NCBI RefSeq assembly: GCF_024707125.1
Contig: NZ_JANQAH010000005.1
Span: forward strand, 186,001 to 250,000
From: Devosia sp.
GTDB lineage: Bacteria; Pseudomonadota; Alphaproteobacteria; Rhizobiales; Devosiaceae
DNA length: 64,000 bases
Direction of reading: 5' to 3'
The translations under genes were made by a program, and so were the position numbers. Below the pieces are notes generated by a model. It did not search any database. It had not been told where the DNA came from and saw nothing but the letters and a program-made list of their open reading frames with translations. The first letter of the stretch is position 1. Every line of letters starts with the position of its first letter. Positions 24,453 through 34,038 of this stretch are shown piece after piece.

Positions 24453-26516
24453 ATGTCTACAATGGATTTTGAAACACAGGGCAGGGGTTCGACGCGGCTT
24501 GCTGGCGGCTTGACGGCCGCGACGCTTGCCCGCGCCCTGGGAGACGCCTTCGTCAAGCTCGACCCGCGAAAACTGCTCGGCAACCCGGTTATCCTGGCCA
24601 CCGAACTCGTTGCGGTTCTGGCCACGATCTCCGCCGCGATTGCCATCGGCAGCGGAGCCGACGGCGGCTTCGCCGTCGCCATCGCCCTCTGGCTCTGGGC
24701 CACCGTGCTCTTTGCCAACTTTGCCGAAAGCATCGCCGAAGGTCGGGGCAAGGCCGCCGCCGATTCCCTGCGTGCAACCCGCACCTCGACCAAAGCCAAG
24801 CTGATCGTTGATGAAAAGCAGGAACTGATCGTGCCGACGCCGGCCCATGAACTTGGGCTTGGCCAGATCATCCTGGTCGAGGCTGGCGACGTCATTCCGG
24901 TCGACGGCGAGATCATCGAAGGCGTGGCCTCGGTCAACGAGGCGGCGATTACGGGCGAAAGCGCCCCGGTCATTCGCGAATCCGGTGGCGACCGCTCGGC
25001 CGTGACCGGTGGCACCACCGTGGTGTCGGACTGGATCAAGGTGCGCGTCACGGCGCGCCCCGGCTCCACCTTCCTCGATCGCATGATCGCCATGGTGGAA
25101 GGCGCCGATCGGCGCAAGACACCCAATGAGATCGCGCTGGCTGTGCTGCTGGCAGGCCTGACGCTGATCTTTCTCATTGCCGTCGTTACGCTGCTGGCCT
25201 TTGCCGCCTATTCGGGCATCGCGCTCGATCCGGTCGTGCTGGGCGCGCTGTTCGTGTGTCTGATCCCGACGACCATCGGTGGCCTGCTTTCGGCCGTGGG
25301 CATTGCCGGCATGGATCGCCTGCTCAAGGTCAATGTGCTGGCAACCTCGGGTCGCGCCGTGGAAGCGGCTGGTGACGTCGATACGCTGCTGCTCGACAAG
25401 ACCGGCACCATCACTTTCGGCAATCGCATGGCCACCGAAGTCATCGCCTCTCCGGGGATCAGGGAAGAGGTGGCCTTCCGGGCCGCCGTCATGACCTCGC
25501 TGGGCGACGAAACGCCCGAAGGCCGCTCGATCATTGAACTGGCTCGCAACAAGGGCATCAGCATCGAAGCGCCTGCCGACAGCACCATCATTCCGTTCTC
25601 GGCTTCGACGCGCCTTTCAGGCCTCGATACCGACGGAAAAACCTGGCGCAAGGGTGCGGTCGACGCGATCCTGAAACTGACCGGCAAGAAGGACAGCGAC
25701 GCGCCGGCCCAATTCCGGCAGGCGGTGGACCGCATCGCCCGGAGCGGCGGCACGCCGCTGGCCATTGCCGAGGGCAATACGCTGATCGGCGTCATCCATC
25801 TCAAGGACGTGGTCAAGCCGGGCGTTGCTGCCCGCTTCGCCGACCTCCGCCGGATGGGCCTGCGCACGGTCATGATCACCGGCGACAACCCGGTGACGGC
25901 GGCGGCGATTGCCGCCGAGGCCGGCGTCGATGACTTCCTCGCCGAAGCGACGCCCGAGGACAAGCTGCGCCTGATCCGCGAGGAACAGGGCAAGGGGCGT
26001 CTCGTCGCCATGTGCGGTGACGGCGCCAATGATGCGCCGGCACTGGCTCAGGCCGACGTTGGCGTGGCCATGCAGACCGGTGCCCAGGCGGCGCGTGAAG
26101 CGGGCAATATGGTCGATCTCGACAGTGACCCGACCAAGGTCATCGAGATCGTCGAAGTGGGCAAGCAGATGCTGATCACGCGCGGTGCGCTGACGACCTT
26201 CTCCATTGCCAATGACGTCGCAAAATATTTTGCGATCATCCCGGCGCTGTTCGTGGTCGTGCTGCCCCAGCTTCAGATGCTCAACATCATGGGCCTGACC
26301 AGCCCCGAAAGCGCCATCCTGTCGGCGGTGATCTTCAACGCCCTGATCATTGTCGCGCTCATTCCCCTCGCCCTGCGCGGCGTGAAATATCGCGCAGTGG
26401 GGGCCGGTGCGCTGCTGTCGCGCAACCTCCTGATCTACGGTCTCGGTGGCCTCATCGCCCCCTTTATCGGCATCAAGATCATTGACGTTGCCATCACCGC
26501 ACTCGGTCTCGCATAA
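24453..26516 (+). CDS. kdpB: Potassium-transporting P-type ATPase subunit KdpB
   Basis: 687 residues, the catalytic P-type ATPase of the Kdp pump. The phosphorylation motif [16 protein letters not shown], dephosphorylation loop [20 protein letters not shown] and hinge [21 protein letters not shown] are all intact. The N-terminal cytoplasmic segment and seven membrane helices have normal spacing. The start is ATG 24453 (MSTMDFETQ) behind GAGG; the long in-frame extension back to 24180 lies inside kdpA and is rejected. ATP hydrolysis here drives K+ uptake through KdpA. Confidence 0.97.
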   Translation: MSTMDFETQGRGSTRLAGGLTAATLARALGDAFVKLDPRKLLGNPVILATELVAVLATISAAIAIGSGADGGFAVAIALWLWATVLFANFAESIAEGRGKAAADSLRATRTSTKAKLIVDEKQELIVPTPAHELGLGQIILVEAGDVIPVDGEIIEGVASVNEAAITGESAPVIRESGGDRSAVTGGTTVVSDWIKVRVTARPGSTFLDRMIAMVEGADRRKTPNEIALAVLLAGLTLIFLIAVVTLLAFAAYSGIALDPVVLGALFVCLIPTTIGGLLSAVGIAGMDRLLKVNVLATSGRAVEAAGDVDTLLLDKTGTITFGNRMATEVIASPGIREEVAFRAAVMTSLGDETPEGRSIIELARNKGISIEAPADSTIIPFSASTRLSGLDTDGKTWRKGAVDAILKLTGKKDSDAPAQFRQAVDRIARSGGTPLAIAEGNTLIGVIHLKDVVKPGVAARFADLRRMGLRTVMITGDNPVTAAAIAAEAGVDDFLAEATPEDKLRLIREEQGKGRLVAMCGDGANDAPALAQADVGVAMQTGAQAAREAGNMVDLDSDPTKVIEIVEVGKQMLITRGALTTFSIANDVAKYFAIIPALFVVVLPQLQMLNIMGLTSPESAILSAVIFNALIIVALIPLALRGVKYRAVGAGALLSRNLLIYGLGGLIAPFIGIKIIDVAITALGLA

Positions 26517-26528
26517 GGAGCAAAGAAA

Positions 26529-27116
26529 ATGCTGAACCAAGCAAGACCAGCCATCGTCTCCATGCTGCTGTTCTCCGCCATTCTCGGTGGCGCCTATCCG
26601 GCTGTCGTGACGGCGGCCGGCGGGGCGCTGTTCCCCGCGCAGGCCGAAGGCTCGCTCGTCCGGAACGCAGAGGGTGTGGTCGTCGGCTCGAAACTCATCG
26701 GCCAGGTGACGACCTCGCCGGGCTATCTCTGGCCGCGGCCCTCCGCAGCCGGTGATGGCTACAACGCCGCCGGCTCGTCTGGGTCCAATCTCGGCCCGCT
26801 CAATCCGGTTCTCATCGAGCGCGTGGCAGCGGACGCTGCCGCCGTTCGGGCCTATGCTCCGGAAGGGGCGATCCCGCCCGATGCCGTCACCACATCCGGT
26901 TCGGGTCTTGATCCCGAGATCTCGCCGGAATTTGCGGCATTGCAGGTGGATCGTATTGCCGAGGCCCGCGGTATAGAACCCTCTGAGGTGGTGGCCGTTG
27001 TCGCCGCCAATACCGAGGCGCCGCTCCTGGGCTTTATCGGCCAGGCGCGGGTCAATGTGTTGATGACCAACCTGGCGCTCGACAGCGCCTATCCGCTCCA
27101 ACCTGCTGCTGAGTAG
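26529..27116 (+). CDS. kdpC: Potassium-transporting ATPase subunit KdpC
   Basis: 195 residues. One N-terminal membrane helix (SMLLFSAILGGAYPAVVTA) and a periplasmic domain with conserved KLIGQ, YLWPRPSAAGDGYNAAGSSGSNLGP and TTSGSGLDPEISPEFA. KdpC is the accessory subunit of the pump. ATG 26529 follows AAGGAGCAAAG. It ends 6 bases before kdpD, consistent with one kdpFABCDE transcript. Confidence 0.96.
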   Translation: MLNQARPAIVSMLLFSAILGGAYPAVVTAAGGALFPAQAEGSLVRNAEGVVVGSKLIGQVTTSPGYLWPRPSAAGDGYNAAGSSGSNLGPLNPVLIERVAADAAAVRAYAPEGAIPPDAVTTSGSGLDPEISPEFAALQVDRIAEARGIEPSEVVAVVAANTEAPLLGFIGQARVNVLMTNLALDSAYPLQPAAE

Positions 27117-27122
27117 TCCGAC

Positions 27123-29800
27123 GTGCAAGACATCCGGCGTCCAGATCCCGAAGCCCTTTTGGCCGAAACGCAGAAGGCGCATCGGGGCAAGCTCAAGGTA
27201 TTTCTGGGCATGGCGCCGGGTGTCGGCAAGACTTACGAAATGCTGCGCCAGGCCCGGCGGCGCAAGATGGATGGGCTCGATGTGGTCATCGGGCTCGTCG
27301 AGACCCATGGCCGCAAGGAAACCGAGAGCCTGTTGCGCGGCATGGATGTGTTGCCGCGGCGACCGATCGAGCATCGCGGACGAACGCTGCTCGAATTCGA
27401 CATCGATGGTGCCATTGCGCGCCGGCCGGAACTGCTGATCGTCGACGAATATGCCCACACCAATGCCTCGGGCTCGCGGCACCCCAAGCGCTGGCAGGAT
27501 GTAGAGGAACTGCTGGCCGCGGGGATCGACGTCTGGACCACGCTGAATGTCCAGCATCTCGAAAGCCTCGTTGATGTCGTGCTCAAGATCACTGGGGTGC
27601 GCCAGCGCGAGACGGTGCCGGATGGGGCGCTATCGCGCGCTGACGACATTGAGGTCATCGACATTACGCCGGCCGAACTGCGCGAGCGCATGGCGGCCGG
27701 AAAGGTCTATGTGCCCGAGACGGCGAGGCTGGCGGCCGACAATTTCTTCAAGCCCGAGAACCTGACGGCGCTGCGCGAACTGGCGCTGCGCCGCGCGGCC
27801 CAGACGGTGGACGACCAGCTCAACGCGGCCATGCGAGTGAAGGGGCTCGAAGGGCCGTGGGCAGCGGGGGACCGCATTCTGGTTCTCGTGGCCGATGATG
27901 GCATGTCGAGTGCCCTCGTCCGGCAGGGCAGGCGGCTTTCCGATACCATGAAGGACGCGCCCTGGATCGTGGCGCATATTACCCGCGGGCGATCCGAAGA
28001 CGGCGAGGCCGGTACGACATCGAAGCTCACCGATGCGCTGAAACTGGCCGAGCAATTGGGGGCGACGACCGTCGTGCTCAATGGCGCGGATCTCGTGGCC
28101 ACCGCGCTCGCCTATGCCGGCCAGAACAATGTGACCCAGATTGTCATTGGCAAGGGACGAGACAGCCGCCTGCGCGAAGTGTTCGGCCTGTCGCTGGCGG
28201 CGGAACTGCTGCGCGCGGCGCGGGGCGTGTCCATTCACGTCGTGACCGAGCCGGGCGAGAACCAGGTGCGGGAACGCCGGCCCTGGCTGCAAATCCTCAA
28301 ACGCGGCTGGGCGCCCTATGCCATTGGGCTCGGCTATGTGGGGGTCGCTACGGCCCTGGCCTATGCGCTGGATCTGCAATTCGAGCGGGCTGATTTGGGC
28401 ATGATCTTCCTCGCCGCAATCCTGGCGGCTGCGGTGGTGCATGGGCTGGCGCCGGGCATGGTTGCCGCGGTGTGCGCCTTTGCCATCTACAATTTTCTAT
28501 TCCTCAACCCCCGCTACAGCTTTGCCATCGGCTCGCCGACCGATCTGCTGACTCTGATGGTTTTTCTCGCCGTGGCGCTGGCCACGGGTATTCTGGCTGG
28601 CCGCTCGCGCGACCGGGCCCGCGAGGCCCAGCGCCGGGCGAGCGATGTGACCTCGCTGCTGGTTGCGACCAGGGCCTTTTCGCGGGCGCCCACCAAGGCT
28701 GATGCAGCGCGCGCACTGGCCGAGCAGACGACGGCGGCGACCGGCGCCAAGTCGATCGTGCTGCTGCCCGAGGGCGGGGAACTGGTGACCGTGGCTGGGG
28801 CGCCGGAAGCGCAGGAACTGGGGCCGGGCGCCATGGCGGCAGCGCGCTGGACCTGGGAGCGCGGGGAACCGGCAGGGCACAATACGGGCACCTTGCCCCA
28901 GAGCAATTGGTCGTTTCGGCCATTGCGGGGGTGCAGAACCGGACCGGTGTGGTCGGTATCGAGCGGGTGGCGACAGTGCCGGGATCGGATCAGGAAAAGC
29001 TTCTTACCGCGCTGGCGGATGGTGGCGGCATTGCCATCGAGCGTGCCGAATTTGCGCTGCATGCCGTCGAGGCCGAGACGCTGCGGCGCTCGGATCGGTT
29101 CCGGACGGCGCTGCTCAATTCCGTGAGCCATGACCTGCGCACACCGCTGTCGACGGTTCTCGGGTCGTCCTCAACCCTGCTGGAGCTGGGCGACAAGCTG
29201 GCGCCGGAGGTCAAGCAGGACCTGCTCGAATCCATCCGCGAGGAGGCAGAGCGGCTCAATCACTATATCCGCAACCTGCTCGATATGACCCGGCTCGAAG
29301 GGGGCGGGGTGACACTGCGGCTGGAAGACAGCGATATCGAAGCGGTGTTGCGTACGGCCACAGCACGGTTGAGCCGCCGACTGGGCGAGCACTCCATAAC
29401 CTATGATTTCCCGACCGAACTGCCCAAGGTGACGATCGATCCGGGGCTGCTGGAACAGGCCGTCGTCAATATTCTTGAGAATGCGATTGCCTATTCGCCT
29501 GACAATACCGAGATCAGCATCGCGGCCTATGAGGACCGCAAGAAGATCATCATCAGCATCGAGGATGAGGGCAAGGGCATTCCCACCGACGAGCTGGAAC
29601 GCGTCTTCGACAAGTTCCGCCGGCTCGAGGAACCGACCGATCGCAGCAAAGGCGTGGGGCTGGGTCTCTCGATCACCAAGGGTTTCATCGAGGCCATGGG
29701 CGGGGCCATCGTTGCCGCGAGCCCCATCCATGGCGACAAGGGAACGCGGATGCTGATCGCCCTCAACAAGTCCGAAGCCGACGTCTGGAAAGACAAGTGA
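27123..29800 (+). pseudogene. kdpD: Sensor histidine kinase KdpD, interrupted by one apparent frameshift
   Basis: Two overlapping frames (27123-29126 and 28907-29800) together give a normal KdpD of about 892 residues. Part one has the KdpD ATP-binding domain (GMAPGVGKTY; IVDEYAHTNASGSRHPKRW), a universal-stress-like domain (about 250-370), four membrane helices (about 395-500) and the start of the GAF domain. Part two continues the GAF domain (VQNRTGVVGIERV), then HisKA with phospho-acceptor SVSHDLRTPLSTVL and the HATPase domain (NILENAIAY, KGVGLGLSI). The switch lies at the GGGGG run 28927-28931; one extra G restores the frame. A sequencing indel is likely, a real null mutation possible, and -1 ribosomal slippage on the G run cannot be excluded. 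GTG 27123 start. The stop overlaps kdpE. Confidence 0.88.
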
Positions 29801-30492
29801 CACCACTGCTTGCACGCATTCTGGTTATCGACGATGAGCCGCAGATTCATCGCTTCCTCGGTCCGGCGCTGGATGCGGCGGGGTATCACCACCGGCGCGC
29901 CGACAATGGAGCGCAGGGGCTGCGCGAGATCGCGCAGTGGAGCCCGGATGTGGTCATCCTCGATCTCGGGCTGCCGGACATGGACGGCAAGGATGTGCTG
30001 CTCAAGGCGCGGGCCTTTTACGAGGGGCCGATCCTGATCCTTTCGGCGCGCGACAAGGAAGGCGAGAAGATCGAGGCCTTTGAGCGCGGCGCTAACGACT
30101 ATGTCGAAAAGCCTTTCGGCATCGGCGAACTGCTGGCGCGCATCAAGGCCGCGTTGCGCCAGAGGGCGGCCTCGCAGCCGCCCGTCGCCAAGGTACGGTT
30201 CGGCGATGTCGAGGTGGACCTCGACCTGCGTTATGTGAGCCGTCATGGCGAACCGGTGCGGCTGCCGCCCAAGGAATATGCGCTGCTGACGCGCCTCATT
30301 TCAGGCAATGGCAAGGTGCTTACGCATAAGGAGCTGCTGGTGGCCGTGTGGGGCGCCGCGCATATGGAGGACACGCAATATCTGCGCGTCGCCATCGGCC
30401 AGCTGCGGCAGAAGCTGGAGGCGGACCCCGCTTCACCCATGCATATCGTGACCGAGCCGGGCATCGGCTACCGGCTGCGGCGCGAAGGCTAG
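29797..30492 (+). CDS. kdpE: DNA-binding response regulator KdpE (OmpR family)
   Basis: 231 residues: receiver domain (acidic pocket IDDEP, phospho-Asp in VVILDLGLPDMDG, Lys in YVEKPFG) followed by an OmpR-type winged helix (about 130-228; LPPKEYALLTRLISGNG, VTEPGIGYRLR). GTG 29797 overlaps the kdpD stop (GTGA), so it depends on translation through kdpD; this makes a true kdpD frameshift costly. It would activate kdp at low potassium. Its stop overlaps the stop of the convergent sensor-kinase gene within a single CTAG. Confidence 0.95.
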   Translation: MTPLLARILVIDDEPQIHRFLGPALDAAGYHHRRADNGAQGLREIAQWSPDVVILDLGLPDMDGKDVLLKARAFYEGPILILSARDKEGEKIEAFERGANDYVEKPFGIGELLARIKAALRQRAASQPPVAKVRFGDVEVDLDLRYVSRHGEPVRLPPKEYALLTRLISGNGKVLTHKELLVAVWGAAHMEDTQYLRVAIGQLRQKLEADPASPMHIVTEPGIGYRLRREG

Positions 30493-33400
30493 GTCCGGTC
30501 CGCTTCAAGCGAGGCTTTCACCATGCGCTTGAGCGTCGTGACGTGGCCGGAGAGGGGTTCGGTGGCTTCCGGTTGGAGGGAGGCCACTTGCGCAAGCACA
30601 TATTCGCCGGTGCCGATGACGTCGCGCCAGCGGGGGCGGTCGGGCAGGGTTTCGACGAGCAGGTATTTGTCGAGCGTGCGTGCCTGCAATGAGGAGCGGT
30701 CCAAGCTGACGCGCCAGATGCCGCTTTCCTCGGCGAGGTCGAATTTGGATTTGCCGGTGGCCTTGCGCCAGACGTTGAGGCTCTCGGTCATCACGGCGAC
30801 GATCATCTCGCGATAGAGCTCTCGATCCGACGGGGTTTCGTCTTCCTCGATGGCGGCGAGGTCGGGGCCGACGGTGTCGAGGACATCGCGAATGGAGCGG
30901 TTGACCAATTCCGCCCGCTGCCGCAAGGGCGCGGTGTCCTGATCGATGATCAGCGCCAGCCCGCCGCCTTGCTGGGGTTCGATGTCAAAACCCTGGATGA
31001 TGACCTTGTGGTCCGGCGCGCCAAAGGTCGTGCTGGTCAGATTGGCCTGGCCGTCGGCTTCGATCTCGCTGCGCATGTTGTCGAGGAAGCCGGGATCGAG
31101 GAGGTCACCCAGGAGTGTTTGGCCGGTTTCGATCCGGCCGCCGGAAAACTGCATGGCCTGCTGGTTGGCATAGATGATGCGCCCGGCCTCGTTGGCGCAG
31201 ACAAGGCCGACCGAGACGGTATCAAGAAGGCGCGACATGCGTTGCTGGGAGAGGCGCAGGGCGTCTTCGACATGCACGCGGCGGTCGATTTCCTGCTTGA
31301 GTTCAGCGTTTTCGCGGGCCTGTACCTGTGCATGGGTGGCCGAGAGCAGGGTGGCGATGCGGGCCAGGAGTTCGTCTTTGACGAAGGGCTTGCAGACATA
31401 GTCGTTGGCGCCGCTTTCAAAACCCGCGAGGAGGTCGCGGGTGCGGCTGCGGGCGGTGAGCATGATGATGGGCAGTTCGTGCAGCGAGAAACGCTCGCGC
31501 AGTTTTCTCGCGACGTCGAGGCCGCTGAGGCCGGGCATCATGACATCGAGAATGACGAGGTCGGGCTTTTGCCGCGCGACGGCCTCGAGCGCTTCCGTGC
31601 CGTTGCGGGCCGCTTCGAAGCGGTAGCCGAGTGGCTGGAGCACATTGCGTAGAACCTGGATATTGACCGGCTCGTCGTCGACAACGAGGAGGTGCGGTCC
31701 GTCCTTGGCCGCGAAGGGTGCGTCGGGCATGACGGGCAGGTCGATATAGCCGGTGCCCGGTTCGGCAAGGAGTTCCACGGCATTCAGTTCCGAGCCGGGC
31801 GGGGCGACGGGAAGAGCGAGGCGGAAGATCGAGCCTTCGCCGAGAGTGCTGGTCGCCGAGAGTTTGCCATGCATGGCATGGGCAAGCTGGCGGGCAATGG
31901 TGAGGCCGAGGCCAGAACCTTCGATCTCGTTGCCACTGGCGCGTTCGAGCGGCTGGAAGACGCGTTCGAGACTGTCGGCGGCGATGCCGATGCCGGTGTC
32001 GCTGATCGAGATTTCGATCTCGTGGCCCACATGGCGGGCGCTGACCGAGACGGTACCGCTGCCGGTATATTTGATGGCATTGCCCACGAGATTGTAGAGG
32101 ATCTGTTCTAGCCGCACCGGGTCGGCTTCGAGATAGGGCAGGTCGTCTTCGAGCTCCACCTTGATGCTGACGGGCTCGCCCCAGACCATGGTTTGCGCCA
32201 CCGACAGGACATTACGGATCGAGGTCGGCAGGTGCACGGCATGGATGTCGAGGTTCATCCGGCCCTGGCGGATGCGGTAGAGATCGAGCAGGTCGTCGAC
32301 GAGGCGCGAGAGGCGCCGTGCCGAGAAGGTGATGAGTTCGAGTTGGCTGCGCTGCAGGGCGGTCAGATCGCCCGCGGCGCCTGTCGCCAGCGTGCCTGAA
32401 ATGCCGATGATGCCATTGAGCGGCGTGCGCAATTCGTGGCTGGTATTGGCGACGAAGGCGTCCTTCTGGCGGTCGGCCTCTTCCAGTTCCGCGTTCTTTT
32501 CCGCGATGACGCGAACCTGCTGTTCGAGCTCCTGGTTTTTCTGGCCAATGAGGGTGAGCTGATCGCGCACGGCCATGCGCATGCGGCTGAAACTGGTGGT
32601 GAGGCGTGCGAGTTCGTCGGGGCCGGAGATTTTGGGCACGTCGAGATCGAGCTGGCCCGCGGCGATGGCTTCGGCGGCGTCGGCCAGTTTGCCGAGCGAG
32701 GCCGAGATGGTGCGCGATAGCATGAGGGCGATGAGGAAGATCAGCGGCAGGCTGATGGCGGCTATCAGGGCGACGAACCGGGTGAGGGATTCGGTCTTGG
32801 CGAAGGCGAGGCGTGTGGGTGTTTCCGCCGACAGATGCCAGGGCGTGGCGCCGAAGGGCAGGACGGTCCAGGCAGCAAGCGCCGGCTCGCCGCTGGCGCC
32901 GGTATCGAGAATATCGGCGCCGCGCTCCGAACCGCGCGAAATGCTGGCGAGGCGTTTGTCGCCGGGATGCAGGGCGCCGTCGGGCGGGCCCGAAATCAGC
33001 GCGCCGCTGCTGCTGGTGAGGAACAATTGGCCCGTCGCCTCATTGCCGAATTGGCCTTGTACGACCGCATCGACGGCATCGGCGGGCAGGCGGAAGACGG
33101 CGAGACCGCGCGTGCGGCTGTGGAAGTCGATGCGCACCGCGACATAGGCGGAAAAGGCGTTGGTGACGGGGTCACGGCGGAAATCAAGGAGGGCCAGGCG
33201 ATCTTCGCCATCGCCTTCGAGCAGCGTCTCGGTCAGTTGCCCAAGGGGCGTATTCCTCAGGGTCATCTCGAGATCGGCACCGAGATAGCCGTCCTTTTCG
33301 ACCGAATAGATGACGCGGGCGGCGCTGTTGATGAGGTAAAGATTGTCGAATTCCGATGTGCGCACGAAGCTCGCGAAATCTTCGTGGAAACGATTGTGCG

Positions 33401-33818
33401 CATTGGCATATTCGAGCGCGGTACGGAGGAGGGGGCCGCCCATTTCGGCCGGCTGGCCCACGCCACCTTCGTTGAGCGCGAACACCTCCTGCAAGACGCG
33501 CTGCGCCTTGTCGGGCGAGGCGTCGATCATGCGGAAGGCATAGGAAAAGCCGTAAAACTCGCCGACCGAATAGCGCACCGTATTGGATTTGGTCAGCGTC
33601 TCCGCCTGGCGCAGGGAGAAGGCTAGATATTGCTCGATTTCGGCGTGCTTGGCATCGCGCACGAACTGCAACTGCGCAAAGGTTTCGTCGCGCAGGCTGG
33701 AGGTCAGGGTGGTGATCAGCGCCCAAAAAGTCAGGGACAGCGGCACGGCCATCACGCCGAGAAAGATCAGGAACAGCCGTCCCCGAAAGTTGGACGGCCA
33801 GAGCGCCGGCAGCTTCAT
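30489..33818 (-). CDS. chiS: ChiS-like membrane hybrid sensor kinase with C-terminal ChiS-family DNA-binding domain
   Basis: 1109 residues. Order: membrane helix 15-38, periplasmic sensor about 40-345, helix 346-368, HAMP to about 421, coiled coil 420-450, HisKA with phospho-His461 (ANTSHELRTPLNG), HATPase to about 670 (NLVGNAIKY, GSGLGLTIAR), receiver 708-825 with phospho-Asp758 (LVILDVMMPG), PAS-like 857-960, and a C-terminal domain about 1000-1080 (LNVWRKATGKSKFDLAEESG, TLPDRPRWRDVIGTGEYVL). This layout and C-terminus match Vibrio cholerae ChiS (about 1129 residues), a membrane one-component DNA-binding regulator controlled by periplasmic CBP. The gene is divergent from a CBP-like importer operon, as chiS is from cbp in Vibrio. 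Start ATG 33818 behind GGGAGGAG. Confidence 0.85.
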   Translation of the reverse strand: MKLPALWPSNFRGRLFLIFLGVMAVPLSLTFWALITTLTSSLRDETFAQLQFVRDAKHAEIEQYLAFSLRQAETLTKSNTVRYSVGEFYGFSYAFRMIDASPDKAQRVLQEVFALNEGGVGQPAEMGGPLLRTALEYANAHNRFHEDFASFVRTSEFDNLYLINSAARVIYSVEKDGYLGADLEMTLRNTPLGQLTETLLEGDGEDRLALLDFRRDPVTNAFSAYVAVRIDFHSRTRGLAVFRLPADAVDAVVQGQFGNEATGQLFLTSSSGALISGPPDGALHPGDKRLASISRGSERGADILDTGASGEPALAAWTVLPFGATPWHLSAETPTRLAFAKTESLTRFVALIAAISLPLIFLIALMLSRTISASLGKLADAAEAIAAGQLDLDVPKISGPDELARLTTSFSRMRMAVRDQLTLIGQKNQELEQQVRVIAEKNAELEEADRQKDAFVANTSHELRTPLNGIIGISGTLATGAAGDLTALQRSQLELITFSARRLSRLVDDLLDLYRIRQGRMNLDIHAVHLPTSIRNVLSVAQTMVWGEPVSIKVELEDDLPYLEADPVRLEQILYNLVGNAIKYTGSGTVSVSARHVGHEIEISISDTGIGIAADSLERVFQPLERASGNEIEGSGLGLTIARQLAHAMHGKLSATSTLGEGSIFRLALPVAPPGSELNAVELLAEPGTGYIDLPVMPDAPFAAKDGPHLLVVDDEPVNIQVLRNVLQPLGYRFEAARNGTEALEAVARQKPDLVILDVMMPGLSGLDVARKLRERFSLHELPIIMLTARSRTRDLLAGFESGANDYVCKPFVKDELLARIATLLSATHAQVQARENAELKQEIDRRVHVEDALRLSQQRMSRLLDTVSVGLVCANEAGRIIYANQQAMQFSGGRIETGQTLLGDLLDPGFLDNMRSEIEADGQANLTSTTFGAPDHKVIIQGFDIEPQQGGGLALIIDQDTAPLRQRAELVNRSIRDVLDTVGPDLAAIEEDETPSDRELYREMIVAVMTESLNVWRKATGKSKFDLAEESGIWRVSLDRSSLQARTLDKYLLVETLPDRPRWRDVIGTGEYVLAQVASLQPEATEPLSGHVTTLKRMVKASLEADRT

Positions 33819-34038
33819 GTCTTCTCCTCCCGGCTCGCTGCCTCATCTCCCCGATGAGACCACTTCAAACCAGACTTCCGCCGCCGCGCTGGGTTTTTGC
33901 CGATTTTTCCGGCGAATTTGACGATTTTGACGCGGTGACTCCATCACCACTCTAGTGCCAATTAGATACCAATCGCAACTCATGCGATGGATCCGGCCTC
34001 GACGCCGGATGCGGAGGACTATTTTGGGAGGAGTTCAT
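33819..34038. promoter_or_regulatory. Divergent promoter region between ChiS-like kinase and CBP-like operon
   Basis: 220 bases carrying both promoters. Visible signals: a tandem nine-base repeat AATTTGACG-ATTTTGACG (33915-33932), whose TTGACG could also be a -35 box for the + strand, and a hairpin ATCCGGC/GCCGGAT near 33990-34011. The ChiS-like protein would be expected to bind here. I cannot define the site by eye. Confidence 0.45.
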
